Positions 6,286 to 13,819 of a DNA stretch of 32,705 nt are shown one piece after another (within the stretch, counting starts at the first letter, position 1; every line of letters begins with the position of its first letter). The stretch is taken from positions 1 through 32,705 of the IMG/VR virus record IMGVR_UViG_3300017991_000283. One strand, given 5' to 3'. The notes beneath the pieces are model-generated. The model made no database searches and had not been told where the DNA came from. It saw only the letters and a list, made by a program, of their open reading frames with translations. Origin of the DNA: a virus. The position numbers and the translations under genes are program-made.

Positions 6286-7234
6286 CATAGGCAGGTGGTT
6301 TCCCACTCAGGAGCAATTCACGGACTCATGGCAAGTCAACTTCGGCTTGGACGGGAAGTGCATAGGACACCTCCGGGTGTGGCGGTGGAACAGCGCCGGG
6401 AGACAGCGCACAGGATGCAAGGAAGTTGTGTGGCACGTCCAGGTCATCCCACCGGGAGGGTTCTACACGGCGTGTGAATCGCACGTCTTGAAAGCTTCTG
6501 CCCTTGGGGATGGTGTGGAGGGAGCGGGGGAGGCACAGCGTGAGGCGCTGGAGTGGTTCGGCAGACACTCTATGAAGCGGATACGGGATATGATGGTTCG
6601 AGACGTGGAAGTGGTGGACTGGAAGCTGGCGGATTCCGTGGACGACTCCGGAGTGTTCGAGACATGGAAGGCGCGGGTCCTGCTGGACCACAAACTGTTG
6701 GGAGAACTCCAGGTCTGGAGGTGGGGTCTGTCCGGGAAGGTCCGGCCGGACAGCCTGAAGGCTCCGTTCTGGCGGACACAGTTCATTCCGTATGGGGCGG
6801 TCTTCAGCCCGGAAGGCAGTTTCGCTCTGCAAGTGGCGGAGGTTCTTCCCCCGGAAGCGGCCATTCAAGGGGCGCTGGACTGGTTGGAGGCGGATAAGGG
6901 TTGGCGGTGCGGCAGGGGGTCGGGATTAGCGTGTTACTCGGTAGGTCCGCGGTGGGATGACACGCACGTGGAGTTCCCGTTGACCAGACCCAAGGACCGG
7001 GTAGTCCGTCACGGCGTGGAACTCCTGCGGAACGACGCGCACTACGGAAACGTTTACGTCTGGCGCTTCGGTCCCGAGAACCGGGAGGATGACTCCTGGA
7101 GGTGGTGCGTGGAATGGGAAGGCCGGAGAGCGTCCGGAAACTGCGGATGCACGGACCCGGAAGAGGCGCTTTTGTTCGCCGTGAAGCTGGCGGAAGAGAA
7201 CGTGGAGTGGCTGAACAGGACGCCCGGACTCTGA
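6275..7234 (+). CDS. Three-copy WRW-repeat protein, 319 aa
   Basis: Starts at GTG 6275 with GGGAAGGTGAACA upstream. Three tandem units are visible. Unit 1 (about 8-98) has GHLRVWRW with its Trp-Arg-Trp at 36-38. Unit 2 (about 110-207) has GELQVWRW with Trp-Arg-Trp at 148-150. Unit 3 (about 222-314) has GNVYVWRF at 261-265. Each unit continues with a strand around a Trp (VVWHVQ, PFWRTQF, SWRWCVEW), an aromatic/Gly turn, and an Ala-rich helix ending in W-F/L. The previous gene holds one more copy. No signal peptide or membrane segment is seen. The layout suggests a repeat scaffold or binding protein. It is the last gene before the terminator at 7270. Confidence 0.78.
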   Translation: MAFDIGRWFPTQEQFTDSWQVNFGLDGKCIGHLRVWRWNSAGRQRTGCKEVVWHVQVIPPGGFYTACESHVLKASALGDGVEGAGEAQREALEWFGRHSMKRIRDMMVRDVEVVDWKLADSVDDSGVFETWKARVLLDHKLLGELQVWRWGLSGKVRPDSLKAPFWRTQFIPYGAVFSPEGSFALQVAEVLPPEAAIQGALDWLEADKGWRCGRGSGLACYSVGPRWDDTHVEFPLTRPKDRVVRHGVELLRNDAHYGNVYVWRFGPENREDDSWRWCVEWEGRRASGNCGCTDPEEALLFAVKLAEENVEWLNRTPGL

Positions 7235-7269
7235 CGGCGTGTAGGAACGAAGTTCACAGAAGACGGTCA

Positions 7270-7305
7270 GGGGACTGGAGTTGGGAGGACTCCGGTCCCC
7301 TTTTT
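7270..7305 (+). terminator. Intrinsic terminator ending the second gene block
   Basis: A 12-bp stem (7270-7281 with 7289-7300, one G-U pair) closes a 7-base loop and is followed by TTTTT. It lies 36 bases after the stop at 7234 and separates the accessory genes from the packaging and structural genes. Confidence 0.85.
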
Positions 7306-7535
7306 CATGGGGTTGCTATGGGGTTCTTCAGATATTGTAAAGGTAGGTCCGGAAGGTTGGAAGGGGTCAGACGGTCATAGAGGGTATGTTATGGTGGGTT
7401 TTGAGGGTGTGGGGAGGGGGTGAAAGACACGACCTCTCCTGTCTGCTTTTCCCCTTGACCGGGGGAGATTCGCCTACCAAGATTGAATATGCGGAAGGGA
7501 CGTGACAACATAGCAACCGGAAACCAACCAACAGC
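7306..7535 (+). promoter_or_regulatory. Intergenic region with possible late promoter
   Basis: About 230 bases without a convincing gene lie between the terminator and the small terminase gene. The best promoter-like pair is TTGACC at 7455-7460 and CAAGAT at 7478-7483, 17 bases apart; the -35 is good and the -10 poor. A purine-rich stretch (GGGTGTGGGGAGGGGG, 7408-7423) precedes it. A phage-specific sigma factor or activator, or read-through past the terminator, could equally drive the late genes. No terminase recognition (cos or pac) site can be identified by eye, though this is a usual place for one. Confidence 0.35.
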
Positions 7536-8513
7536 ATGGCCAAGAAGTCTACAAACAAGGGAGACAACCCAAAGAAAAGAATCCCGGACGGCGGGGACGG
7601 GGGAAAGAGTGAACGTGTTATTACCAAGACGCGGATACGGCCCAATCCGGAGACACAGGAGAGACGGCGGAGAGAGGGAAAGCCTCCCCTTCCCAAGCAG
7701 GTCATGCGCAACCTGTCCTTCTGGGAGAAGGGACATTCAGGGAACCCGTCAGGCAGGCGTAAAGGCTACAAACCATTAGCGCCTATGCTGCGCAAGTTAT
7801 TGAACAAAGTAGACAAGAAGACCGGCAAGAGTCTAGGGCAGGAGATAGTGGAGAAGTGCGCGGAGCGCGCGGCGTTCGGGGATGACAAGTTCGCTCGGCT
7901 GGTCTTCGACAGGGTAGACGGGAAAGCGCCGGACGCCACGGCTCAGAGGCTGTTTGAGGAAGCCTATGAAAGCTTCCTGGACGACTTCCTGGAGGCTGTC
8001 AAAGGGACGGTCAAATCCCCTGCGGACCGCGCGCGTATTCTGGAGAGGCTGGGTCTGGAGGTCCCCGAGGTTCCTTCCCCAGCATCCCCGGAAGGGGAAA
8101 GGCAGGAGCCGGATGACGTGGAGACGGACCCGGAGAAGACCCGGCAGGATGCTATCCGGTTCTACACGTCTATCCGTGACAATCCCACTGAAGCGGCGGC
8201 GTTGCGGCTAAAGGCGCAAGAGAGATTGGACGTATTGTTGGGGCACCTCCCCGACCTGGAAACGGATGATCCGGAGGAACTGGGGAATTACCTAGTGCGG
8301 TTCGTCAAGCAGGCTCAGACGTTGGGAGGCGCACCGGCTTCCCCGGAAGGGGAGGGAGAAGTTGCGAGGGAGTCAGGCAGGCGGACGGGGACCGGGACTG
8401 ACGGGAACACCTCTCCACATACTAGCTCTAAAACTGGAGGGAACACGAGAGGTCCGGTCAAGTCCCGGTCTACCACTTCTGTGGCCAAAGGCAAGCGGGG
8501 GAAACGCGCATGA
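7536..8513 (+). CDS. Terminase small subunit candidate (DUF5681-like)
   Basis: A 325-residue protein directly upstream of, and coupled by ATGA to, the large terminase. Residues 62-78 read W-E-K-G-H-S-G-N-P-S-G-R-R-K-G, the hallmark of DUF5681 proteins, which often occupy the small-terminase position in phages. A helical domain follows to about residue 150. The rest is long, acidic to neutral and probably disordered, with a repeated PASPEGE motif near residues 183 and 268 and a basic C-terminus. Known: small terminases recognise the packaging site on DNA. The role here is inferred from DUF5681 and position. The start codon has no clear ribosome binding site, so the exact start is less certain. 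Confidence 0.72.
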   Translation: MAKKSTNKGDNPKKRIPDGGDGGKSERVITKTRIRPNPETQERRRREGKPPLPKQVMRNLSFWEKGHSGNPSGRRKGYKPLAPMLRKLLNKVDKKTGKSLGQEIVEKCAERAAFGDDKFARLVFDRVDGKAPDATAQRLFEEAYESFLDDFLEAVKGTVKSPADRARILERLGLEVPEVPSPASPEGERQEPDDVETDPEKTRQDAIRFYTSIRDNPTEAAALRLKAQERLDVLLGHLPDLETDDPEELGNYLVRFVKQAQTLGGAPASPEGEGEVARESGRRTGTGTDGNTSPHTSSKTGGNTRGPVKSRSTTSVAKGKRGKRA

Positions 8514-9925
8514 CCACCAGCGTGGCCACGCCCCAGCAGCAGCAGCGGAGGTCCAGAAGGGGCCGGAGACAGGCGAGGGAATCCCTTTACGTCCTGACGG
8601 ATAGATGGTCTCCCCTGCGCTACCACGCTGAACAGGCACGGTTGTGGAACTCCAGGGCGCGGTTCCGTGTGGTCCACGCGGGGAGACGGTCAGGCAAGAC
8701 CGAACTGGCCAAACGGTATCTGGTCAAGTGTGCGCTGGCGTGTGAGAGACCGCATGGCTGGTTCGTCTATGCTGCCCCCACGTTTGCGCAGGCCAAGCAA
8801 ATCTACTGGCATGACGCCAAGGCGCTGGTTCCGCGTCGTCTCATGGCCGGGAAGCCTAACGAGTCAGAGTTGACTATCCGACTGCGGAACGGCGCGGATA
8901 TCACGGTTCTGGGTCTTGACCGACCGGAGAGGTTGGAGGGAAGAGACCTGGACGGGATAGACATTGACGAATATGGCAACATGAAGAAAAGCGTCTGGCA
9001 TGAGCACGTTCGTCCCGCGTTGTCCACTCCAGGCCGTCCGGGATGGGCATGGTTGTTCGGAGTTCCGGAGGGACGCAACCACTACTATGACTTGGCCGAA
9101 TATGCCAAGGGACCGGACCCGGAGTGGGATTGCTTCTGGTGGCATTCAGCGGACATTCTGGACGCCAAGGAAATGGAAGCAGTCAGGCGGGAAATGGACG
9201 AGCGAACTCTGAGGCAGGAATACGGGGGAGAGTTCGTGGACTTTGCGGGAAGGGCTTATTACCCCTTCACACGAGAACTCCACGCTACCGAGAACCTGTC
9301 CGGCTACTATGATCCGCGTGACGACTTGATACTTTGTTTTGACTTCAACGTGTCTCCAGGCGTGGCCGCTGTGTGTCAGGAGAGATTCTACACGGGAGAC
9401 AACCCGGACGTGGAGAAGTCCAAACCAATCACGATGGTCATAGGCGAGGTCTGGATAGAGAGAGGGTCCAACACGCCTATGGTCTGCCGGAGACTGGTGG
9501 AGGACTGGAAGGAACACAAGGGACGTGTTCTGTGCTACGGAGACGCCACGGGAGGGGCAAAAGGAACGGCCAAGGTGCAAGGGTCCGACATAGACTTGAT
9601 ACCAGCGGAACTCCGGCCGCACTTCCAGCCGGGTCCGGTCTACATGCGGTTCCCAAAGGCCAACCCTGCCGTGCGGTCCAGAATCAACGCTGTCAACACC
9701 CGTCTCCTGACTGCGGACGGGAAGGTCAAACTGCTCGTGGACCCGGCCAAAGCGCCGCACGTGGTCAAGGACCTGGAGGGGGTCACGGTCAAGGAAGGTT
9801 CCGCCGGAGAACTGGACAAGGATGGTTCGTTGGAACTCACACACATTTCTGATGGACTAGGTTACTACTTGGCTAAGGACTTCCCGGTCCGGACTCCGGG
9901 AGTGGTTCAAGTGACCAGCCTGTAG
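8510..9925 (+). CDS. terL: Terminase large subunit (ATPase and nuclease)
   Basis: A 471-residue packaging motor protein. The ATPase domain shows a Walker A motif A57-G-R-R-S-G-K-T64 and a Walker B-like I150-D-I-D-E154. The nuclease domain shows the usual acidic residues D278 (C-F-D-F-N), D345 (Y-G-D-A-T-G-G) and D448 (H-I-S-D-G-L-G-Y-Y), which fit the RNase H-like metal site. The length is normal for the family. It would bind the portal, move DNA into the capsid using ATP, and cut concatemers. The ATG overlaps the small terminase stop. The first 25 residues are Gln/Arg-rich and probably disordered. Confidence 0.95.
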   Translation: MTTSVATPQQQQRRSRRGRRQARESLYVLTDRWSPLRYHAEQARLWNSRARFRVVHAGRRSGKTELAKRYLVKCALACERPHGWFVYAAPTFAQAKQIYWHDAKALVPRRLMAGKPNESELTIRLRNGADITVLGLDRPERLEGRDLDGIDIDEYGNMKKSVWHEHVRPALSTPGRPGWAWLFGVPEGRNHYYDLAEYAKGPDPEWDCFWWHSADILDAKEMEAVRREMDERTLRQEYGGEFVDFAGRAYYPFTRELHATENLSGYYDPRDDLILCFDFNVSPGVAAVCQERFYTGDNPDVEKSKPITMVIGEVWIERGSNTPMVCRRLVEDWKEHKGRVLCYGDATGGAKGTAKVQGSDIDLIPAELRPHFQPGPVYMRFPKANPAVRSRINAVNTRLLTADGKVKLLVDPAKAPHVVKDLEGVTVKEGSAGELDKDGSLELTHISDGLGYYLAKDFPVRTPGVVQVTSL

Positions 9926-9935
9926 GAGCAGAGAC

Positions 9936-10274
9936 ATGCCGATAGAAGACTGGGTTTGTTGTGTGGTTACGCTGAAGAGCGGAGTATCACACACCATATA
10001 CCTGGACAGGGACTTGGCCTGTGGAGTCTGCAAGGTGGTGGAAAAGGCCGTGGCTTCCCCTGACACGGACAGGCAAATCCTGCTCATCGGGAGGATCAAA
10101 AACCCGGCCGGGAACGGGTTGGTCCTGGAGAGGACCTTGGTGGTGGCGACGGACCGGATAGCGTCCGTGGAATTCACGGACGCGCCCCAGTTCGTCTACC
10201 CGGTTACGATTACTCCGCAAGTGGAGGATGACAATGGCAACGAAGACGGCGCACAAGGGAACCCCCAAACGTGA
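9936..10274 (+). CDS. Hypothetical beta-rich protein, 112 aa
   Basis: The ATG follows AGGAGCAGAGAC, 10 bases after the large terminase stop. The sequence is beta-rich (WVCCVVTLKSG, HTIYLD, ILLIGRIKN, RTLVVATDRIASVEF) and looks like a small barrel or SH3-like fold, ending in an acidic, disordered tail. C8, C9, C29 and C32 could pair. No membrane segment is seen. Its last 41 bases overlap the small basic gene at 10234. It is not recognised. Confidence 0.7.
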   Translation: MPIEDWVCCVVTLKSGVSHTIYLDRDLACGVCKVVEKAVASPDTDRQILLIGRIKNPAGNGLVLERTLVVATDRIASVEFTDAPQFVYPVTITPQVEDDNGNEDGAQGNPQT

Positions 10275-10362
10275 CGGGTCCGGACGCGGCATGAGAACAA
10301 ACCGTGGACGCGGAGGGTGCTCAACCACGCAACGGACGGGGAAAGGGAGGACAAGACAATGA
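10234..10362 (+). CDS. Very small Arg/Gly-rich basic protein, 42 aa
   Basis: A 42-codon gene with GGAGG 6 bases before its ATG, lying in a different frame within the end of the previous gene. Its stop overlaps the next start as ATGA, the same coupling seen throughout this genome, which supports it as a real gene. About 12 of 42 residues are Lys or Arg, with Gly-rich runs (GSGRGM, NRGRGG) and no hydrophobic core. It is probably disordered and nucleic-acid or membrane-surface binding. Function unknown. Confidence 0.6.
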   Translation: MATKTAHKGTPKRDGSGRGMRTNRGRGGCSTTQRTGKGRTRQ

Positions 10363-10700
10363 GGATGAAAGGGTCATGGAAGACCACGGCGGCGGGAATC
10401 TTCGCCATTCTGGGAGGACTGGGAACCATTCTCCACGGGGTCCTGACAGAGGAACCCACACAGTGGGAGGTTGCTCTTACGTCCATAGCCTCCGGGATAG
10501 GTCTCCTGTGTGCAAGAGACAACAACAGGAGTTCGGAGGACGTGGGGGTGCAGCGCCGTGGCAACGGACCTCCCCCGCCCCAGCACGCTAATTGCAGGTG
10601 CGTTCCCCCTGTAGATGACAGGACAGAGGCGTTGTGTGGAATTGGGGACACGGATGACGTGGACACACCAGACGCTGATTCTCTAAACCGGGGAGTCTGA
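10359..10700 (+). CDS. Small phage membrane protein, holin-like
   Basis: A 113-residue protein starting at ATG 10359, with GGGAGGACAAGACA upstream. Two membrane segments are predicted at about 9-29 and 36-52, joined by a short turn EEPTQW. The segment G-I-G-L-L-C-A-R-D-N-N-R-S-S-E-D-V-G is a pattern I know from many small phage membrane proteins near lysis genes. Residues 60-113 form a hydrophilic Pro/Cys-containing tail of unclear role. A class II holin topology is possible. Known: holins form pores that time lysis. The assignment is from topology and motif only. Confidence 0.6.
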   Translation: MRMKGSWKTTAAGIFAILGGLGTILHGVLTEEPTQWEVALTSIASGIGLLCARDNNRSSEDVGVQRRGNGPPPPQHANCRCVPPVDDRTEALCGIGDTDDVDTPDADSLNRGV

Positions 10701-10707
10701 GACTCCC
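10691..10707 (+). other. Hairpin across a stop codon
   Basis: GGGAGTC and GACTCCC form a perfect 7-bp stem around TGA, which is the stop codon of the preceding gene. No T run follows. It may affect termination of translation or mRNA stability, or be chance. Confidence 0.35.
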
Positions 10708-10730
10708 GCACTTCTGAAAGGAGCAATGAC

Positions 10731-11135
10731 GTGAGACACATTGGACTATCGTGCATGGTGGTTCTGCTGCTGATTTGCACAGCAGGCGTTGACGTGGGAG
10801 ACACCGCGGACCCTGACGTTCAGACCCTCCAGGTCCTGGACAATGCGGCCGTGATCCTCCCGGAGGTGGCCAGCCTGGAGAAGGTTGACTTCCGCGTGGA
10901 GAGGACGTGCAGGGACGCTATGTGGTTGCCTACGCCGCATAGTGCCCTATGTTCTCTCAGTTGTGCGGGTTGTGCGGACCCTCCCTCTATTACGTCACTC
11001 CGGGAGAGTCTGGACATAGCCCATTTGATCCGACGACACAGATACTATGAATCCGCAAACCATTCTCTGAGCAGACGCCGGGACGGCCTTGTCCTGCGAA
11101 TGAACTGGAGGTCCGCAGTCCTCCGGACGTGCTAG
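10731..11135 (+). CDS. Putative secreted protein with signal peptide, 134 aa
   Basis: Starts at GTG 10731 with GAAAGGAG 7 bases upstream. Residues 1-20 form a signal-peptide-like segment: basic start, hydrophobic run MVVLLLICTAGV, then a likely signal-peptidase site near residue 22. C16 is not in a good lipobox, since Ile rather than Gly or Ala precedes it. The mature part has several cysteines (59, 73, 77, 80, 134) that could form disulphides in the periplasm, and a basic C-terminal half. Within the membrane-protein cassette between terminase and portal it may serve lysis or superinfection control; this is inference. Confidence 0.6.
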   Translation: MRHIGLSCMVVLLLICTAGVDVGDTADPDVQTLQVLDNAAVILPEVASLEKVDFRVERTCRDAMWLPTPHSALCSLSCAGCADPPSITSLRESLDIAHLIRRHRYYESANHSLSRRRDGLVLRMNWRSAVLRTC

Positions 11136-11139
11136 CTAC

Positions 11140-11156
11140 GGCGGGTGAAACCCGCC
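11140..11156 (+). other. Hairpin, 7-bp stem, GAA loop
   Basis: GGCGGGT pairs with ACCCGCC around GAA, directly after the stop at 11135. It is strong and GC-rich but lacks a following T run, so it is more likely an mRNA stabiliser or attenuator than a full terminator. Confidence 0.4.
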
Positions 11157-11213
11157 TCCACACCCTTGGCAATGTGGGCATGGGGTGCGATTGTGCAGAC
11201 CGGAGGAACGGAC

Positions 11214-11387
11214 ATGATTTCAGACGCGCTACACGGGTTGGGAAAGGCTGTGGGAGAGGTTCTGAAGGTGGCGTTGCCGTGGTTGCGGAAAGAGACCACC
11301 AAACAGAAGTCGGTCAAGGCCGTGGGAGACAATAAGGACCTGCGGCGGGACATTGACAGGACCATCCGGGAGGAGCTGGAAAGGTGA
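11214..11387 (+). CDS. Small amphipathic protein, 57 aa
   Basis: I set the start at ATG 11214 because CGGAGGAACGGAC precedes it; the frame is open upstream to GTG 11145 but without a ribosome binding site. Residues 1-24 are an amphipathic helix (GLGKAVGEVLKVALPWL) and residues 25-57 are highly charged and helical. The protein could lie on the inner membrane. Function unknown. Its stop overlaps the GTG of the next gene (GTGA). Confidence 0.6.
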   Translation: MISDALHGLGKAVGEVLKVALPWLRKETTKQKSVKAVGDNKDLRRDIDRTIREELER

Positions 11388-11935
11388 TACAGCCGGGAGA
11401 CAAGCTACAGGTGAGAATAGATGGAACAAGCCACGTCATGGACGCGGACACCTTCACGGTCACGGCCGTCAAATCCTCTTCCCCCAGCAGACCGCAGGCG
11501 GCGCATAGGGCACTTTACGCGGTCCCGCGTCCAAAGGTTCCGGGGAACCGTCACAATGCGCGTGTGGAGGCGTTGCGGCAGTCCAGAGAGGCACAGAGGC
11601 GGAAGGGCCACCAGCGGAGACGAAGGCAGAGGTCATCCGCCACAAGACGGAACCTGCTCACTCTGCTGGCAACCGTAGCACTCATGGTGGTAACTGCCGG
11701 TTGTGCGCTCTTCCGTCCGCCTCCCATAGTCAGACACCCCCAGACGCCGGTCCTGATTACGGAAGTCTCCGGGTCCAAGATCAAGGTGGCCGTGTATGAC
11801 CGGGAGAACAACAGCATGATAGACGCCGGTTGGACCGAGATTTCCGGATACGCGGGTTGGACGCTGGCGCCCTACGATTGGGAAGATTACCTGGAGAGGA
11901 ACGCGGACTATGCCGACACAGAAACCGGAAGATAG
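11384..11935 (+). CDS. Protein with internal lipobox-like membrane segment, 183 aa
   Basis: The frame opens at GTG 11384, overlapping the previous stop. Residues 1-30 look like a small beta segment. Residues 55-90 are very basic. Residues 91-107 are hydrophobic and end in T-A-G-C, a lipobox-like site at C107, preceded by T-R-R-N-L-L. Residues 108-183 would be outside the inner membrane. A normal lipoprotein signal would start much closer; in-frame GTG (residue 61) or TTG (residue 64) could give a lipoprotein of about 120 residues. An outer-membrane spanin-type role is possible but unproven. Either two products arise, or this is a membrane-anchored fusion. Confidence 0.6.
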   Translation: MIQPGDKLQVRIDGTSHVMDADTFTVTAVKSSSPSRPQAAHRALYAVPRPKVPGNRHNARVEALRQSREAQRRKGHQRRRRQRSSATRRNLLTLLATVALMVVTAGCALFRPPPIVRHPQTPVLITEVSGSKIKVAVYDRENNSMIDAGWTEISGYAGWTLAPYDWEDYLERNADYADTETGR

Positions 11936-12329
11936 CGCTATCTTCAAGCTGGGAGAACTGACTGCGCAGGTCAAAACTCTGACCACCAGCGTGGGCAATA
12001 TGGAAACCAAGCTGGAAGGAACCGTCACCCGTATCTTTACCAAGCTGGATGCACAAGACGCGGGTTTGAGGGAACTGGTATCAGCAGAGGTAGGCAAGGT
12101 CTCCACGCACCCCACACCCTGTCAGGAACTGCGAGACCTCCAGGGAGTAGTTCAAGCAGGCCAGACGGAAATACGGTCCGTTTGGAACACGATAGCCACA
12201 GTTGGTCCTACAGTGGGAACCATCCTGGCCCTTCTCATATCCGCAATGGCTATGTGGGGCGCCTGGAAAGCCGAAGCAAGAGGACAAGCCAATGCCGAGC
12301 CCAGACACAGCGTCGTTGAACAAAGATAA
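11910..12329 (+). CDS. Coiled-coil protein with C-terminal membrane anchor
   Basis: A 139-residue protein. The ATG follows TGGAGAGGAACGCGGACT and lies inside the end of the previous gene. Residues 12-65 show heptad-like spacing typical of a coiled coil. Residues 95-118 (VGPTVGTILALLISAMAMWGAW) are a membrane span, followed by a short charged tail. This layout resembles XhlA-type haemolysin/holin partners and other membrane-tethered phage accessory proteins. A role with the nearby holin-like protein in lysis is plausible but inferred. It overlaps the portal gene by 38 bases. Confidence 0.65.
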   Translation: MPTQKPEDSAIFKLGELTAQVKTLTTSVGNMETKLEGTVTRIFTKLDAQDAGLRELVSAEVGKVSTHPTPCQELRDLQGVVQAGQTEIRSVWNTIATVGPTVGTILALLISAMAMWGAWKAEARGQANAEPRHSVVEQR

Positions 12330-13818
12330 CGTCTCCACCACGTCCGTGGCCTATGATGCAATGGCCGTCAAGTGGCCGCTGCTGCACGACCTCTTGGGCG
12401 GGACGCTGGCCATGCAGGCCGCAGGGGAAAAATGGCTTCCCAAGGAGCCCAAAGAGGAAGACCACGCCTATCAACTCCGCCTGGAGAGGTCACAACTATA
12501 CAACGGCTACGGGGACACTATCAAACGTCTGACGAGCCGTCCGTTCTCCAAACCAGTCACCACCAGCGTGGAACTTCCCGAGAGGCTGGAACTCCTGCTG
12601 GCCAACGCGGACAACGCCGGAGGCGATATTACCCAGTTCGCGCGGGAGGTCTTCAGGACTATGGCTATCTACGGGATGGCCCACATTCTGGTGGACTCTC
12701 CCCCGGACCCGGTTGCAGGAACCAAGACTCTGGCGGATGAAAAGGCCGCAGGGACACACCCTTACTTCGTGTTGATTCAACCGCCCCAATTGTTGGGATA
12801 CAAGACGCGCGTGGGGTCTGACGGTCTCCCGGAACTCTCCCAAATCCGAATCTATGAACGGGTGATAGAGGATGACGGGGACTACGCCAGCAAAGAGATT
12901 GAGCAAATCCGTGTCTACAACGCGGACGGGACATGGGAGATACACAGGAAGCGCACAGAGGAAGACAAGTCTATCCGGTGGGTCCTTCACGAGGACGGGG
13001 AGCACTCGTATCCTGGAATACCTCTTGTGACCGTCTATGCGGACAAGATAGGCTACATGCAGGCCAACCCTCCCCTGGAGGACTTGGCGTGGGTCAACCT
13101 GGAACATTGGCAATCCCGCAGTGACCAAAAGAACATCCTGCGTATAGCCCGTGTCGGAATCCTGTTCGCCTCCGGATTCCTCACGGAAGAGATAGAAGCC
13201 GGGATCACAGTAGGTCCCTCCCGTATGGTGGCTTCTACCAATCCGGACGCCAAGCTGCAATACGTAGAACACACAGGCAAGGCCATAGAGTCCGGAGAGA
13301 CGGATATAGCCCACTTGGAGGAACGCATGGAAGTGCTTGGCCAACAGCCTTTCCTCCAGCGTTCCGGGGCACAGACGGCCACAGGGAAGGCCATAGATGA
13401 AAGTCGGACGCAATCCGATATCCAGGCGTGGATTCAATCCCTGGAGAACGGTTTGTGGTATGCCTTCCATCGCGCCGCCGTATGGCTGGGGGAGAAAATC
13501 CCGAAAGGGTTCTCGGTCAACGTGTTCTCTGACTTCTCTATCTCGTGGGGACGAACGGAGGACGTGAAGGCCCTTCAGGCCATGCGAGACAAGAGACAGA
13601 TTACACAGCAGACGTTCTTGACCGAGGTCAAGCGGCGCGGTCTGCTGGGGGATTCCGTGGACGTGGAGAGGGAGGTAGCCTATACACAGGCTGAAACGTC
13701 AGGTCCGTCAATGGACCTGGAGGGATACATCCCGCCGGATGACGAACAGGAGACGGACGGCGAAGAGGAACCTGTAGACGCCAGTCCCCTGGACGCAACA
13801 GAACAAACGGAGGAATAG
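12292..13818 (+). CDS. Portal protein (DUF4055 type)
   Basis: A 508-residue protein. I use ATG 12292, preceded by AGAGGACAAGCCA, rather than the open frame back to 12202. Features typical of DUF4055 portals are the early helical segment ending R-S-Q-L-Y-N-G-Y (about 66-73), S-R-P-F-S-K-P, the helix leading to M-A-I-Y-G-M-A-H-I-L-V-D (about 130-141), and a later segment with N-L-E-H-W-Q-S-R-S-D. Position after the terminase and before the MuF protein fits. Known: portals form a 12-subunit ring at one capsid vertex, the channel for DNA. The acidic, Glu/Asp-rich C-terminus (last 40 residues) is probably disordered. Confidence 0.88.
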   Translation: MPSPDTASLNKDNVSTTSVAYDAMAVKWPLLHDLLGGTLAMQAAGEKWLPKEPKEEDHAYQLRLERSQLYNGYGDTIKRLTSRPFSKPVTTSVELPERLELLLANADNAGGDITQFAREVFRTMAIYGMAHILVDSPPDPVAGTKTLADEKAAGTHPYFVLIQPPQLLGYKTRVGSDGLPELSQIRIYERVIEDDGDYASKEIEQIRVYNADGTWEIHRKRTEEDKSIRWVLHEDGEHSYPGIPLVTVYADKIGYMQANPPLEDLAWVNLEHWQSRSDQKNILRIARVGILFASGFLTEEIEAGITVGPSRMVASTNPDAKLQYVEHTGKAIESGETDIAHLEERMEVLGQQPFLQRSGAQTATGKAIDESRTQSDIQAWIQSLENGLWYAFHRAAVWLGEKIPKGFSVNVFSDFSISWGRTEDVKALQAMRDKRQITQQTFLTEVKRRGLLGDSVDVEREVAYTQAETSGPSMDLEGYIPPDDEQETDGEEEPVDASPLDATEQTEE

Positions 13819-13819
13819 C

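Noticed and set aside
7483-7779. Alternative frame of 98 codons over the start of the small terminase
   Set aside because: Overlaps the DUF5681-like protein in another frame; no ribosome binding site and no folded-looking sequence.
12496-13470. Minus-strand open frame of 324 codons
   Set aside because: It lies wholly inside the portal gene, which has clear family motifs. No ribosome binding site or domain is visible.
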